Made by a program: the position numbers and the translations under genes. The notes beneath the pieces were generated by a model. That model worked only from the letters and a program-made list of their open reading frames with translations. It searched no databases and was not told where the DNA came from. From Clostridia bacterium (lineage in GTDB: Bacteria; Bacillota; Clostridia; Lachnospirales; Lachnospiraceae), in contig CAJTHL010000016.1 in assembly GCA_910576205.1 (NCBI GenBank), positions 1-64,000 on the forward strand: DNA of 64,000 bases, in the 5' to 3' direction. Shown here one piece after another: positions 1-8,007 of the stretch (position 1 is the stretch's first letter; each line of letters starts with the position of its first letter).

Positions 1-165
1 GAGGAGCTGGTTATCAGACTTTCGTACGGACGCGAAGTCCAAGGAGGTTTCCGATATACCGATTGCCCTTATCATTCTAACAGCTTAAGCAACAAGATGG
101 ATAATTCCTTACTGGCTGTAAGGGATACTAACCATAAATCTATTGTAGTAGGAGGCTTTTTATAA
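1..165 (+). CDS. C-terminal end of an unrecognised protein (cut by window edge)
   Basis: Frame 1 is open from the window edge to a TAA at 163-165, giving about 54 residues ending in VVGGFL. I do not recognise the family. The stop overlaps an ATG at 165 (TAATG), preceded by GGAGG at 151-155, so a second gene was once translationally coupled to it; that second frame now closes after seven codons at a TAG at 186-188. The open frame and the coupled ribosome site are the only support, so it could be chance. Confidence 0.35.
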   Translation, partial: EELVIRLSYGREVQGGFRYTDCPYHSNSLSNKMDNSLLAVRDTNHKSIVVGGFL

Positions 166-186
166 TGGGAACAAAAATTTATGCGT

Positions 187-250
187 AGCAAAGGCTATTG
201 CATACAGCAATAAAAACAGATTTTAATGGCAAATGACAATAGCCTTTGCT
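187..250. repeat. 14-bp perfect inverted repeat with 36-nt loop
   Basis: AGCAAAGGCTATTG at 187-200 is exactly repeated in inverse orientation at 237-250. The left arm starts on the stop codon of a seven-codon reading frame that has a good ribosome site. No T-tract follows either arm, so it is not an ordinary terminator. It may be a MITE-like remnant or an mRNA hairpin ahead of the gene at 280. Confidence 0.6.
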
Positions 251-279
251 AATCCTAAGATATTTTCAGGAGGTGCAAA

Positions 280-537
280 GTGGGCTACCAGAATCCGGTT
301 GATTTATTGCCAAAAGAGTTATTAGAGCAGATACAAAAATATGTTGACGGTAAAACCATATATATCCCCAAAAAGAGTGAAAACAGAAAGCGTTGGGGAG
401 AGAATACCAATACAAAACAGTTTTTAGCTTCCCGAAACTGCCAGATACGTTGGGATTTCCAAAATGGAATGAGTGTTAATCAGCTGGCAGAAAAGTATTA
501 TTTATCCGTAAAAAGTATTCAGCGGATAATAAAATAA
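280..537 (+). CDS. CD3324-like small HTH protein (Mor-like)
   Basis: An 85-residue protein starting at GTG with AGGAGGTG at 268-275 five bases upstream. The N-terminal part (LLPKELLEQIQKYVDGKTIYIPKK) has the look of the CD3324 family, small clostridial proteins related to Mor transcription activators. The C-terminal 35 residues form a helix-turn-helix (Q-LA-KY-LS-KSIQRII). It probably binds DNA; its target is unknown. The DNA is AT-richer than the bulk of the window. A hairpin terminator follows directly. Confidence 0.7.
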   Translation: MGYQNPVDLLPKELLEQIQKYVDGKTIYIPKKSENRKRWGENTNTKQFLASRNCQIRWDFQNGMSVNQLAEKYYLSVKSIQRIIK

Positions 538-548
538 AAGAATCAGTA

Positions 549-577
549 AATGTGCCATGATTTGTTCATGGCGCATT
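549..577 (+). terminator. Hairpin terminator after the CD3324-like gene
   Basis: AATGTGCCATGA (549-560) pairs over 12 positions (one G-U) with TCATGGCGCATT (566-577) around a 5-nt loop, followed by TTCATTT. It lies 11 nt after the stop codon of the upstream gene and argues against the long N-terminal extension of the hydrolase. Confidence 0.6.
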
Positions 578-657
578 TTCATTTACAGAAAAAACATAAG
601 GTTTTACTTCTGCTCTTATCCTGTTACAATAAGCTTAAAAAGCAGGAGGAATGGGAA

Positions 658-1413
658 ATGGCATTTTTTCCGTATGGGGATAAGAAGATTTATTATGAGG
701 AAACCGGGGCGGGGCTTCCCGTTGTATTATTGCATGGAGATACAGCCTCATCAAAGATGTTTGCACCTGTAATCCCTTTATATACAAATAGCCTCCGGGT
801 AATTCTTATGGATTTTCTCGGGAACGGACAATCGGACAGAATCGGGGAATTCCCGACGGATTTATGGTATTCACAGGCTCAGCAGGTGACGGCGTTTTTA
901 GAATATTCAGATTACGGAAAAGTAAATCTGATAGGTACAAGCGGCGGAGCGTGGGTTGCCGTAAATGTTGCATTAGAGCGTCCAGACCTTGTTTATAAGG
1001 TTGTGGCAGACAGCTTTGACGGGAGAACGCTTCAACATGATTTTGCAGACAATCTTCGAAAAGAGAGAATGGCCGCAAAAAATGACGATTTTTCCAGACA
1101 GTTCTATGAGTGGTGTCAAGGGGAAGATTGGGAAACCGTTGTAGACCTCAATACGAAAGCGTTGACAAAGTGCGCTGATTCAAAGCTCCCATTATTCCAT
1201 AAGCCATTAGAAACCCTGGAAACGCCCATACTATTTGTGGGAAGCATGGAAGATACTATGTGCCGGAAAGATCTTCAAGAAGAATATAAGCAAATGGAAA
1301 AGCTTGTAGCAAACGGTAAAACCCATATATTCCCAACAGGCAATCATCCCGCCATACTAACAAATGCGGAAAAATTCGCTGCTATGGCAAAAGATTTTCT
1401 GCTTTCTGAATAA
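658..1413 (+). CDS. alpha/beta hydrolase
   Basis: A 251-residue alpha/beta-hydrolase fold enzyme. Visible features are the oxyanion-hole HGDT motif near residue 26, the nucleophile elbow GTSGGA (the usual G-x-S-x-G), an acid in VGSMEDTMC and the catalytic His in GNHPAI near the C-terminus. The start at ATG 658 has AGGAGG at 644-649; an upstream in-frame start at 550 falls inside the terminator hairpin and is rejected. The substrate cannot be told from sequence. The 3' end overlaps the decayed end of a flavodoxin gene on the other strand. Confidence 0.85.
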   Translation: MAFFPYGDKKIYYEETGAGLPVVLLHGDTASSKMFAPVIPLYTNSLRVILMDFLGNGQSDRIGEFPTDLWYSQAQQVTAFLEYSDYGKVNLIGTSGGAWVAVNVALERPDLVYKVVADSFDGRTLQHDFADNLRKERMAAKNDDFSRQFYEWCQGEDWETVVDLNTKALTKCADSKLPLFHKPLETLETPILFVGSMEDTMCRKDLQEEYKQMEKLVANGKTHIFPTGNHPAILTNAEKFAAMAKDFLLSE

Positions 1414-1425
1414 CCAGGTAAAAAG

Positions 1426-1506
1426 CCTTATCGTCTCTTCCGCTATCCATTCGGCATAACGCTTTGTAAATCCTGTCTGTGAATTGTAGATTACGATTGT
1501 TTTCAT
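1426..1506 (-). pseudogene. N-terminal fragment of a flavodoxin gene
   Basis: On the minus strand from ATG 1506, 24-27 residues beginning MKTIVIYNSQTGFTK are recognisable as the first beta strand and FMN phosphate loop (T/S-x-T-G) of a flavodoxin-domain protein. After about WIAEE the similarity stops and the frame runs into the 3' end of the hydrolase gene. A flavodoxin needs about 140 residues or more, so this is a stump created when the hydrolase side was joined. It lies just downstream of the MarR remnant, the usual partner order in clostridia. Confidence 0.65.
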
Positions 1507-1607
1507 CTGCTTAAATCTCCCTCTCTGATTTTCTATTGCATTTTCAACAGCTTTAAAGAGATAACTCCCGTCTTGAAACAGCCTGGAAAGTTATCCGCAG
1601 CGCCTTT

Positions 1608-1898
1608 TTACTTCTTTTTATCCGTATAAACTTCAAAAAGATATGTTGATTCCTCCTGGTATTCCAGAAAATCATTTCCATAAAAGTCATTAACCTTTTC
1701 TGTGGGGCAGATACACAGAGCCCTCGTATCATGGGGGCTTTGCTGAATGGTAATAAATCCTTTTTTCTTCAAAACCTCAGCTAACTTTTTGATATTATTT
1801 TGTCTTGAACAGCCCGGCAAATTTCCTAACCGGGTAAACGTAAGCTGCTCCTCTGACTGTCTGACTATTGATAATAACATAAACTGCTTTAAAGACAC
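1608..1898 (-). pseudogene. MarR-type winged-helix regulator, truncated
   Basis: The frame encodes a winged-helix domain (SLKQFMLLSIV, LGNLPGCSRQNNIKKLAEVLKKKGF, then a wing with D-R) typical of MarR regulators. It is about 95 residues against the usual 135-150. It lacks the N-terminal dimerisation helix: an in-frame TAG lies about 11 codons upstream of the GTG, and no good start with a ribosome site is present. The C-terminal helices are cut. Recognition helix SRQNNIKKL seems to carry one extra residue. I read it as a decaying regulator of the former flavodoxin gene; a functional short protein cannot be excluded. Confidence 0.6.
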
Positions 1899-2107
1899 CT
1901 CTGGAATATGGTTATCAAAAAGTGTTGACTATTCTGCTCCTATATAGTATCATTTGTTATCCTTAATAAGCATTATGGCCTGGTTTCGCCGGGCGCATTA
2001 ACGGTTCTGGAGATTAAGAAGAATTTTTCACCCCAGGACTGTGGTGTTTTTCGTATTTAACAAGCGTCTCTTAGCAGGAAACGGTTATCGTGAAAGGCGG
2101 GGTTTCT

Positions 2108-2728
2108 ATGCGGTACATTATTTCTGATATACATGGATGCTATGGCCAGTACCAGATGTCGCTTGAAAAAATACATTTTTCCGGAAATGATAAGTTGTAT
2201 GTTCTTGGTGATGCAGTAGACCGTGGGCCGGAACCAGTAAAAGTGCTACAGGACATGATGAGGCGTTCCAATGTCATATTTATTTTAGGAAATCATGATT
2301 TTATTCTGTATACCCTGATGAAAAAATTGTCCGTGGAGATTACGGCTGATAACTATGATAAGCATCTGACGCAGGAAATCCTTTTGTCTTACAGCATGTG
2401 GTGTCGGGATAGCGGGCAGATTACCGCAGATCAGTTTGGAAAATTAAGTTATTCCGGGAAAATGGAGATATCGGATTATATCGCAGAGGCATCCTTGTAT
2501 GAGGAAATAGAAAATAATGGAAAAGTCTACAACCTGATCCAGGCCGGACTTGCAAATTTTTCTCCTGGCAAGGATCTGGATGCATATAGCTTATATGATT
2601 TTCTGGAAGACGAAGTATATCGGAAAAACGGACATATTGCCATGGATTGCGGATGTGTGACAGGGGAGAAACTGGCAGCCTTTTGTGTAGAAACAGAGGA
2701 GGTTATTTATGCAGACGGGTATCGGTAA
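2108..2728 (+). CDS. metallophosphoesterase with lost metal-ligand motifs
   Basis: A 206-residue member of the PP1/ApaH-type calcineurin phosphoesterases. The first half is intact: DIHG near residue 6, GDAVDRG and GNHD. The second half is not: the metal-binding His of the H-A-G motif is replaced (LIQAGLAN), and the GHT motif is missing because the chain jumps from FLEDEV to NGHIAMDCGC with about 40-60 residues absent compared with relatives as I know them. It is therefore probably inactive or altered. Start ATG 2108 is used with AAAGGCGGGG upstream; a GTG at 2090 is possible. Confidence 0.75.
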   Translation: MRYIISDIHGCYGQYQMSLEKIHFSGNDKLYVLGDAVDRGPEPVKVLQDMMRRSNVIFILGNHDFILYTLMKKLSVEITADNYDKHLTQEILLSYSMWCRDSGQITADQFGKLSYSGKMEISDYIAEASLYEEIENNGKVYNLIQAGLANFSPGKDLDAYSLYDFLEDEVYRKNGHIAMDCGCVTGEKLAAFCVETEEVIYADGYR

Positions 2729-2738
2729 GCAGGCATTC

Positions 2739-2770
2739 GTCACAAAGCTGTAACTTTTCCCTGCTATAAT
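2739..2770 (+). promoter_or_regulatory. Activator box plus -10 of the regulator-kinase operon
   Basis: GTCAC at 2739-2743 and GTAAC at 2750-2754 form a direct repeat with an 11-bp period, followed by a TATAAT at 2765-2770 and no recognisable -35. The same arrangement recurs at 4687-4718 with 25 of 32 bases identical and identical spacing. This is the geometry of an OmpR-family activator that replaces the -35 contact, so autoregulation is likely. Confidence 0.6.
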
Positions 2771-2796
2771 AAAGGCAAGAAAGGCGGAAATAACCC

Positions 2797-3513
2797 ATGC
2801 CGGATTTATATTATATAGAGGACGATGCCAGTATCGCATCTGCCGTAAAAGAATATCTGGAACAAAAGGGCTTTTGTGTAACCATATGCGAAACCCTTGC
2901 CCAGGCCAGACAGGCCTTAAAAACCCGGACTCCCACCCTTGTCCTGCTGGACTGGAATATGCCGGACGGGCGGGGTGACAGCCTTTGCCAGTGGATCCGA
3001 AGCAGCTGGAAGGATCTGCCCATTATTTTTCTTACTGTGCGGGGAGATTCCAGCCATATAATCTCCGGCTTTCAAAGCGGCGCCGACGACTATGTGGTAA
3101 AGCCTTTTGATCTGGAAGTCCTGTACTCGCGGATCCAGGCCCTGCTGCGAAGAACCGGCAATCTGTCCGGACGCTATCTCTCCTGCGGCGGAATCACTGT
3201 GGACCAGAATCTAAGAACCGTTTTCCGTCATGCCGCAAAAAGCCCCGGCGGACAGACCCCCATGCCGTCTGACAGCCGGGAGGAGGTTCCTCTAAGCGCC
3301 GCCGAATATGAGCTTCTTCTGTACCTGATGCTAAACAAGGGAAAAACCCTTACAAGAGAAAAGATTTTAGCGCAGATCTGGGACGTCCACGGAAACTATG
3401 TAAACGACAACACCCTGACCGTTACCATGAAGCGGCTGCGGGACAAGCTTGGCCAGCCCCCCTGTCTGAAAACCGTCCGCAGCGTGGGCTACCGCATGGA
3501 GGATACCCGATGA
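2797..3513 (+). CDS. OmpR/PhoB-family response regulator
   Basis: A 238-residue regulator. The receiver domain (1-120) has the acidic pair E8/D9-D10, phospho-acceptor D52 in LLDWNMPDG, T80 and K102 (VKPFD). The C-terminal winged helix (about 155-235) shows L-AAEYELLLYLM and the recognition helix VNDNTLTVTMKRLRDKL. About 25 residues of linker separate them. It overlaps the kinase gene by 4 nt (ATGA), so the two are coupled. The adjacent ABC/FtsX exporter and the repeated upstream box point to regulation of that exporter, typically in response to antimicrobial peptides or envelope stress; the signal itself is inference. Confidence 0.93.
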   Translation: MPDLYYIEDDASIASAVKEYLEQKGFCVTICETLAQARQALKTRTPTLVLLDWNMPDGRGDSLCQWIRSSWKDLPIIFLTVRGDSSHIISGFQSGADDYVVKPFDLEVLYSRIQALLRRTGNLSGRYLSCGGITVDQNLRTVFRHAAKSPGGQTPMPSDSREEVPLSAAEYELLLYLMLNKGKTLTREKILAQIWDVHGNYVNDNTLTVTMKRLRDKLGQPPCLKTVRSVGYRMEDTR

Positions 3514-4694
3514 ACAGCCAGAAGCATATCTTTGTCACTTTGGGAGCCGTACTGTCTGTAAGCCTTATATCCTGCGCCGTCTCCCTTCTTCTTGTCTCCC
3601 GCCATTACAATCACCAGACCTTTGACCTTCTAAATGTAATCTGCGGTGAAATCCTGGAGCAGGAACCGGAAACCCGGAAAATCATTGCCGCCGCCCTAAA
3701 AGAGTATCAGAATGGAAATCCAGACGGCGTCATAGAGACGGATATTTTATCTTCCCTGGGATACCGGAGCTCCGATTTTTCCGGTCCGGCCCACAGGCAG
3801 AATCTTTTCTCTGCCGTCACAGGGCTTCTTTTGGGGACGCTTCTCTTTCTCCTTACCTTTTTATACCGGAATCAAAGGGAGGCGCGGCGCATCCAGGCGC
3901 TGGCCAGCTATCTGGAACAGGTAAATACCGGAAAAGCTATGGTTCTCTCCGCCTGTGGGGAGGACGATTTTTCCAGGCTGGAGGACGAAATCTACAAGAC
4001 GGTGACATTTCTCTACCAGACAAGAGACGCGGCGGTGCGTGCAAAAGCTGACTTTGCGGAAAATCTCTCCAACATTGCCCATCAGATAAAAACCCCCATT
4101 ACGGCCATGTCCCTGTCCGTCCAGATGCTGCGTCAAAACGCTGCGAAGGAATATCCGGACGCCCTGGAAAAACAGCTTTTACGGCTTACGTACCTGGCGG
4201 AGGCCCTGCTTAAATTATCCCGGCTGGATGCCGGAACCATTCCCCTTCTGCGGGAGAAAACCGATGTGTTTACCCTTCTTGTCCTGGCAGCCGATAATCT
4301 GCGGGAGCTGTCGGCCGGTTCCGGCATTTCCATAGATATCCCAGAGCTTGGGGAGATGATAGTGACCGCCGACCTGGACTGGACTATGGAAGCGGTGATG
4401 AACCTGATGAAAAACTGCATGGAGCATACCCCCGGGGGAACGGTACATTGCTCCTATGCCCAGAATCCCTTATACACGGAAATCCTTATCTGGGATGAGG
4501 GGGAAGGCTTCGCAAAGGAAGATCTGCCCCATCTTTTCCAGCGCTTCTACCGGGGGCAAAGCCCAAGGCCGGGCGGTATCGGCATCGGCCTTTCCCTGGC
4601 AAAAGAGATCATCACGCGTCAAAACGGAACCATCCGGGCCAGAAACAGGCCCGAGGGAGGCGCGCTATTTGAAATCCGCTTCTACAGTCACTGA
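3510..4694 (+). CDS. sensor histidine kinase
   Basis: A 394-residue kinase with a TM helix at about 8-30, a short (about 65-residue) extracytoplasmic loop, a second TM at about 100-120, a DHp domain with phospho-acceptor H191 in IAHQIKTPI, and a HATPase domain with N box (NLMKNCMEHT), DEGEGF and GIGIGLSLAKEI. It is partner to the regulator with which it overlaps. The small sensing loop is larger than in intramembrane BceS-type kinases but still modest. The 3' end of this gene carries the first bases of the next operon's activator box. Confidence 0.92.
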   Translation: MNSQKHIFVTLGAVLSVSLISCAVSLLLVSRHYNHQTFDLLNVICGEILEQEPETRKIIAAALKEYQNGNPDGVIETDILSSLGYRSSDFSGPAHRQNLFSAVTGLLLGTLLFLLTFLYRNQREARRIQALASYLEQVNTGKAMVLSACGEDDFSRLEDEIYKTVTFLYQTRDAAVRAKADFAENLSNIAHQIKTPITAMSLSVQMLRQNAAKEYPDALEKQLLRLTYLAEALLKLSRLDAGTIPLLREKTDVFTLLVLAADNLRELSAGSGISIDIPELGEMIVTADLDWTMEAVMNLMKNCMEHTPGGTVHCSYAQNPLYTEILIWDEGEGFAKEDLPHLFQRFYRGQSPRPGGIGIGLSLAKEIITRQNGTIRARNRPEGGALFEIRFYSH

Positions 4695-4718
4695 GTTGTA
4701 ACTTTCCTTTGCTATACT
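4687..4718 (+). promoter_or_regulatory. Activator box plus -10 of the ABC exporter operon
   Basis: GTCAC (4687-4691), GTAAC (4698-4702) and TATACT (4713-4718) match the box at 2739-2770 in 25 of 32 positions with the same spacing. It begins inside the last codons of the kinase gene. It probably lets the response regulator drive the exporter separately from its own operon. Confidence 0.6.
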
Positions 4719-4789
4719 TATCTTAATTGAACTCCTGATGTTCAATAAGCTACAGACAAAGTCATAGACAGATGAAAGGAAAGAACGCT

Positions 4790-5470
4790 ATGGAAATTTT
4801 AAGATGCGAAGGAGTCAGCAAAGTGTATGGCTCTGGCAATAACCAGGTGACGGCCCTTAAGGACATTGATCTCACCGTCAGCAAAGGAGAATTTGTGGCC
4901 ATCATCGGGGCCTCTGGCTCGGGGAAATCCACCCTTCTGCATATTCTGGGAAGCGTAGACAAACCCACAAAGGGAAAGGTCCTGATAGACGGAACCGACC
5001 TCTCCACCCTGAATCAGACCCAGGCCGCGATTTTCCGCCGCAGAAAGGTGGGGCTGGTGTATCAGTTCTACAATCTGATTCCCACCCTGACGGTGGAAAA
5101 AAATATCCTTATGCCCCTTGCCCTGGACAGGAAAAAGCCGGAAAAGGAATATTTTGAGAAGGTGGTCGGTTCCCTGGGCCTTTCCGACAGGCTTGAGGCT
5201 CTGCCCAGCCAGCTGTCCGGCGGCCAGCAGCAAAGAGCTGCCATTGCCCGCTCGCTGATTTACCGCCCGGCGCTGCTTCTGGCAGATGAGCCCACGGGAA
5301 ATCTGGACCAGAAAAATTCCTGTGAGATCATCGACATGCTAAAGCTCTCCAACCACAATCTGGAGCAGACCATTCTGATGATTACCCACAACGAAAAGAC
5401 AGCTCTGGAAGCAGAGCGCGTTATTACCATCCAGGATGGGCAGATCATCCGGGACGAGCGGAGGAGGTGA
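4790..5470 (+). CDS. ABC transporter ATP-binding protein (LolD/MacB-type)
   Basis: A 226-residue ATPase with Walker [11 protein letters not shown]-loop ([13 protein letters not shown]), signature LSGGQQQR, Walker [13 protein letters not shown] and the switch His in MITHNE. This sequence type pairs with FtsX-domain permeases (MacB, LolCDE, BceA). The start at ATG 4790 has AAAGGAAAG upstream; the earlier ATG at 4772 lacks a ribosome site. It lies 4 nt ahead of its permease and behind the regulator box at 4687. Confidence 0.93.
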   Translation: MEILRCEGVSKVYGSGNNQVTALKDIDLTVSKGEFVAIIGASGSGKSTLLHILGSVDKPTKGKVLIDGTDLSTLNQTQAAIFRRRKVGLVYQFYNLIPTLTVEKNILMPLALDRKKPEKEYFEKVVGSLGLSDRLEALPSQLSGGQQQRAAIARSLIYRPALLLADEPTGNLDQKNSCEIIDMLKLSNHNLEQTILMITHNEKTALEAERVITIQDGQIIRDERRR

Positions 5471-5474
5471 GGAT

Positions 5475-7688
5475 ATGTGGAAACATTACGCAAGGGATTT
5501 TATAAAAAACAACCGTTCCTCTGGTTTCTCCGTCCGTCTCTCGGCCTTTATCTCAGCCCTGTTGCTGTCCCTGCTGTGCGGCCTCTTCTACAATGACTGG
5601 AAATATGAGGTGGAGCGGATTGAAATAGAGGAGGGCGGCTGGCACAGCCGGATAACCGGGGAATTTGACAGGGATACCCTGGAATCCATAAAGAATTTCG
5701 CCACCGTAAAAGAGGCGGTCATAAACCAAAAGGAAAGCACGGACACAGAAACTGTCGTAGACCTCTATTTTGACCGTATAAATACTGTTATCCCCGATAC
5801 CCCCCGGATTGCCCTGCTTGCAGGCGTTTCGCCGGATAAAATTACCTACAACTATCCGCTTCTGGCCATGTATCTGGTCCGTCACCAGGAGGACACTGCG
5901 CCAAGGCTTTTATTTCCCCTGTTTATCCTGATAACGGGACTGGCGTCCTTCTCCCTGATTATCATTATCCACAACGCCTTCGCGTTGTCCATGAACGCCC
6001 GGATTCACCAGTTCGGCATTTTCTCCAGCATCGGCGCCACCCCCAGGCAGATCCGTACCTGTCTGTTGCAGGAAGCCGCCGCCCTCTGCGCCCTTCCTAT
6101 CCTAACGGGAAATCTCCTGGGCATAGGGGGCAGCATGGGGGCCATGCACCTGTCTAACGTTCTGCTGGGAAGCCATATACCAGGACGCCACCAGGCGGTT
6201 CCCGGTTATCACCCCCTGGTTTTGCTGCTGACGCTTCTTATCACCGTGGCCACCATATGGATCTCCGCCTGGCTGCCTGCCTGGAAATTAAGCAGGCTCA
6301 CCCCCCTGGAAGCCATTCAGAATACCGGGGAGCTACAGCTAAAGCGCAGAAAAAACTCTCCTATCCTGGCCCTCTTATGGGGTGCGGAAGGCGAGCTTGC
6401 CGGAAATGCTCTGAAAGCCCAGCGGAAAGCCCTGCGGACGGCGTCCCTGTCCCTTGTCCTGTCCTTCCTGGCATTTACCATTATGCAATGCTTCTTCACC
6501 CTCTCCGGAATCAGCACAAGGGAAACCTATTTTGAGAAATACCAGGATTCCTGGGACATTCTGGTTACCTTGAAGGACACGGATGTGGACGCCTTTCAAG
6601 AGACCGGCACAGTCCAGGGGCTTCCCGGGGTGGAGGACGCTGTTGTTTACCAGAGAGCTTCGGCAAAAACCATTGTGGAAGAGGCCCGGATCAGCGAAGC
6701 CCTGGAGACCCTGGGCGGGTTTTCCCACGCTTCCGGCAAGTTTGTCACAAAGACGGAAAAGGGATGGCTGGTAAACGCCCCCCTTATCATTATGGACGAC
6801 ACCAGCTTCCTTAACTACTGTCAGCAGATCGGCGCTTCCCCCCGGCTTGACGGAGCCGTGGTCATAAACCAGATCCGGGATGTGACAAATCCCGATTTCC
6901 GTCACCCTGTCTTTATGCCCTATATCCGGGAGGAAAACGCGGTAAGCGTCCTAAGGCCGGCCGGAAAGGAGGAGGCTGAGGTGGAAATCCCTGTTCTTTC
7001 CTATACAGACCAGGTTCCTACCCTGCGGGAGGAATACGCCACCCTGGACTACTACGAGCTGGTGCATTTTATCCCCGTGTCCCTGTGGCGGGAAATCAAA
7101 GGAGAGCTTGACGGTGCTAAGGAAGATACCTGTATCCGCCTTCTGGGAAAAGAGGGGGTGACCCTGGAAGAGCTGAACGCCCTGCAAAGCCAGATTACCC
7201 GGCTTCTCGGCCAGACTTACGCGCTTGAAAGTGAGAACCGCATCCTGGAGTACGAGATAAACGACAAGCAGATCCAGGGGCTAAAGGCCATCTTTGGAGG
7301 ATTCTGCGTCCTTCTGGCCATTATCGGGACCGGCAATGTATTCTCCAATACCCTGGGATTTGTGTACCAGAGAAAACGGGAGTTTGCCCGGTATATGTCC
7401 GTGGGGCTCACCCCAGGGCAAATACGGAAAATGTTCTGCATTGAGGCTCTTGTCATAGGCCTTCGCCCGCTCCTTATCACGCTTCCCCTGGCAGTTCTTG
7501 CCGTGGGGTACATGCTAAAACTCAGCTATGTGGCGGCGGGGGAATTTCTGGCGGAGGCGCCCTTACTCCCCATACTCCTCCTCTTTCTGGCTGTCTGGGG
7601 CTTTGTGGCCCTGGCCTACGCCATTTCCTGGCGGACTATGCGCGGCATCCATCTGGCGGAGGTTTTAAGGAACGATACTATGATGTAA
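5475..7688 (+). CDS. FtsX-like ABC permease
   Basis: A 737-residue membrane protein with a first TM at about 18-37, an FtsX core around 150-290 (ITGLASFSLIIIIHN then M-ARIHQFGIFSSIGATPRQI), a large domain of about 250 residues predicted outside, and a second FtsX core near the C-terminus (YQRKREFARYMSVGLTPGQIRKMF). The paired coupling-helix motifs contact the ATPase. GGAGGTGAGG lies just before ATG 5475; the earlier frame opening overlaps the ATPase. With the two-component genes next door it is likely a peptide- or drug-responsive exporter or mechanotransmitter rather than an importer. Confidence 0.9.
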   Translation: MWKHYARDFIKNNRSSGFSVRLSAFISALLLSLLCGLFYNDWKYEVERIEIEEGGWHSRITGEFDRDTLESIKNFATVKEAVINQKESTDTETVVDLYFDRINTVIPDTPRIALLAGVSPDKITYNYPLLAMYLVRHQEDTAPRLLFPLFILITGLASFSLIIIIHNAFALSMNARIHQFGIFSSIGATPRQIRTCLLQEAAALCALPILTGNLLGIGGSMGAMHLSNVLLGSHIPGRHQAVPGYHPLVLLLTLLITVATIWISAWLPAWKLSRLTPLEAIQNTGELQLKRRKNSPILALLWGAEGELAGNALKAQRKALRTASLSLVLSFLAFTIMQCFFTLSGISTRETYFEKYQDSWDILVTLKDTDVDAFQETGTVQGLPGVEDAVVYQRASAKTIVEEARISEALETLGGFSHASGKFVTKTEKGWLVNAPLIIMDDTSFLNYCQQIGASPRLDGAVVINQIRDVTNPDFRHPVFMPYIREENAVSVLRPAGKEEAEVEIPVLSYTDQVPTLREEYATLDYYELVHFIPVSLWREIKGELDGAKEDTCIRLLGKEGVTLEELNALQSQITRLLGQTYALESENRILEYEINDKQIQGLKAIFGGFCVLLAIIGTGNVFSNTLGFVYQRKREFARYMSVGLTPGQIRKMFCIEALVIGLRPLLITLPLAVLAVGYMLKLSYVAAGEFLAEAPLLPILLLFLAVWGFVALAYAISWRTMRGIHLAEVLRNDTMM

Positions 7689-7748
7689 ATTTCCTCTTGC
7701 CCTCCCGCCCTCTATCTGCTATTCTGGTAGAAAAGCGTGGTGAAAAAC

Positions 7749-8006
7749 ATGTTGCGTTTTGCAGTCTGCGACGATGAGTCCCTGGGCATCCAGGAAATCC
7801 TGGGGCATCTCCCCGGCTATATGGATACAAAACCGCATATTCCTTATCAGAGCAGCGCTTTCCAGGACGGCGAGTCCCTCCTGGAAAGCGACTGTAATTT
7901 TGACGTCATTTTTCTGGATATCCGGATGGAAAAGCCAGACGGCATAGAAACCGCCAGGCTGCGGGAGCAGGCGCTTCTATGCCATATGAAAGAGAGGGAT
8001 CTCTGA
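7749..8006 (+). pseudogene. LytTR-type response regulator with internal deletion
   Basis: The 85-residue product starts as an AgrA/LytT-type receiver (RFAVCDDE, then VIFLDIRMEKPDGIETA with the phospho-acceptor Asp) but stops after ALLCHMKERDL. It lacks the last third of the receiver, including the conserved Lys, and the whole DNA-binding LytTR domain. The last dozen residues look like a normal LytTR C-terminus, and the stop lies 2 nt before the kinase start as in an intact operon, so an in-frame internal deletion is the simplest reading. It cannot bind DNA. Start is ATG 7749 (or GTG at 7737/7740) with a weak ribosome site. Confidence 0.7.
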
Positions 8007-8007
8007 T

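Noticed and set aside
550..657. 36-residue N-terminal extension of the alpha/beta hydrolase
   Set aside because: It overlaps the terminator hairpin of the upstream gene and has no ribosome site, whereas ATG 658 has AGGAGG.
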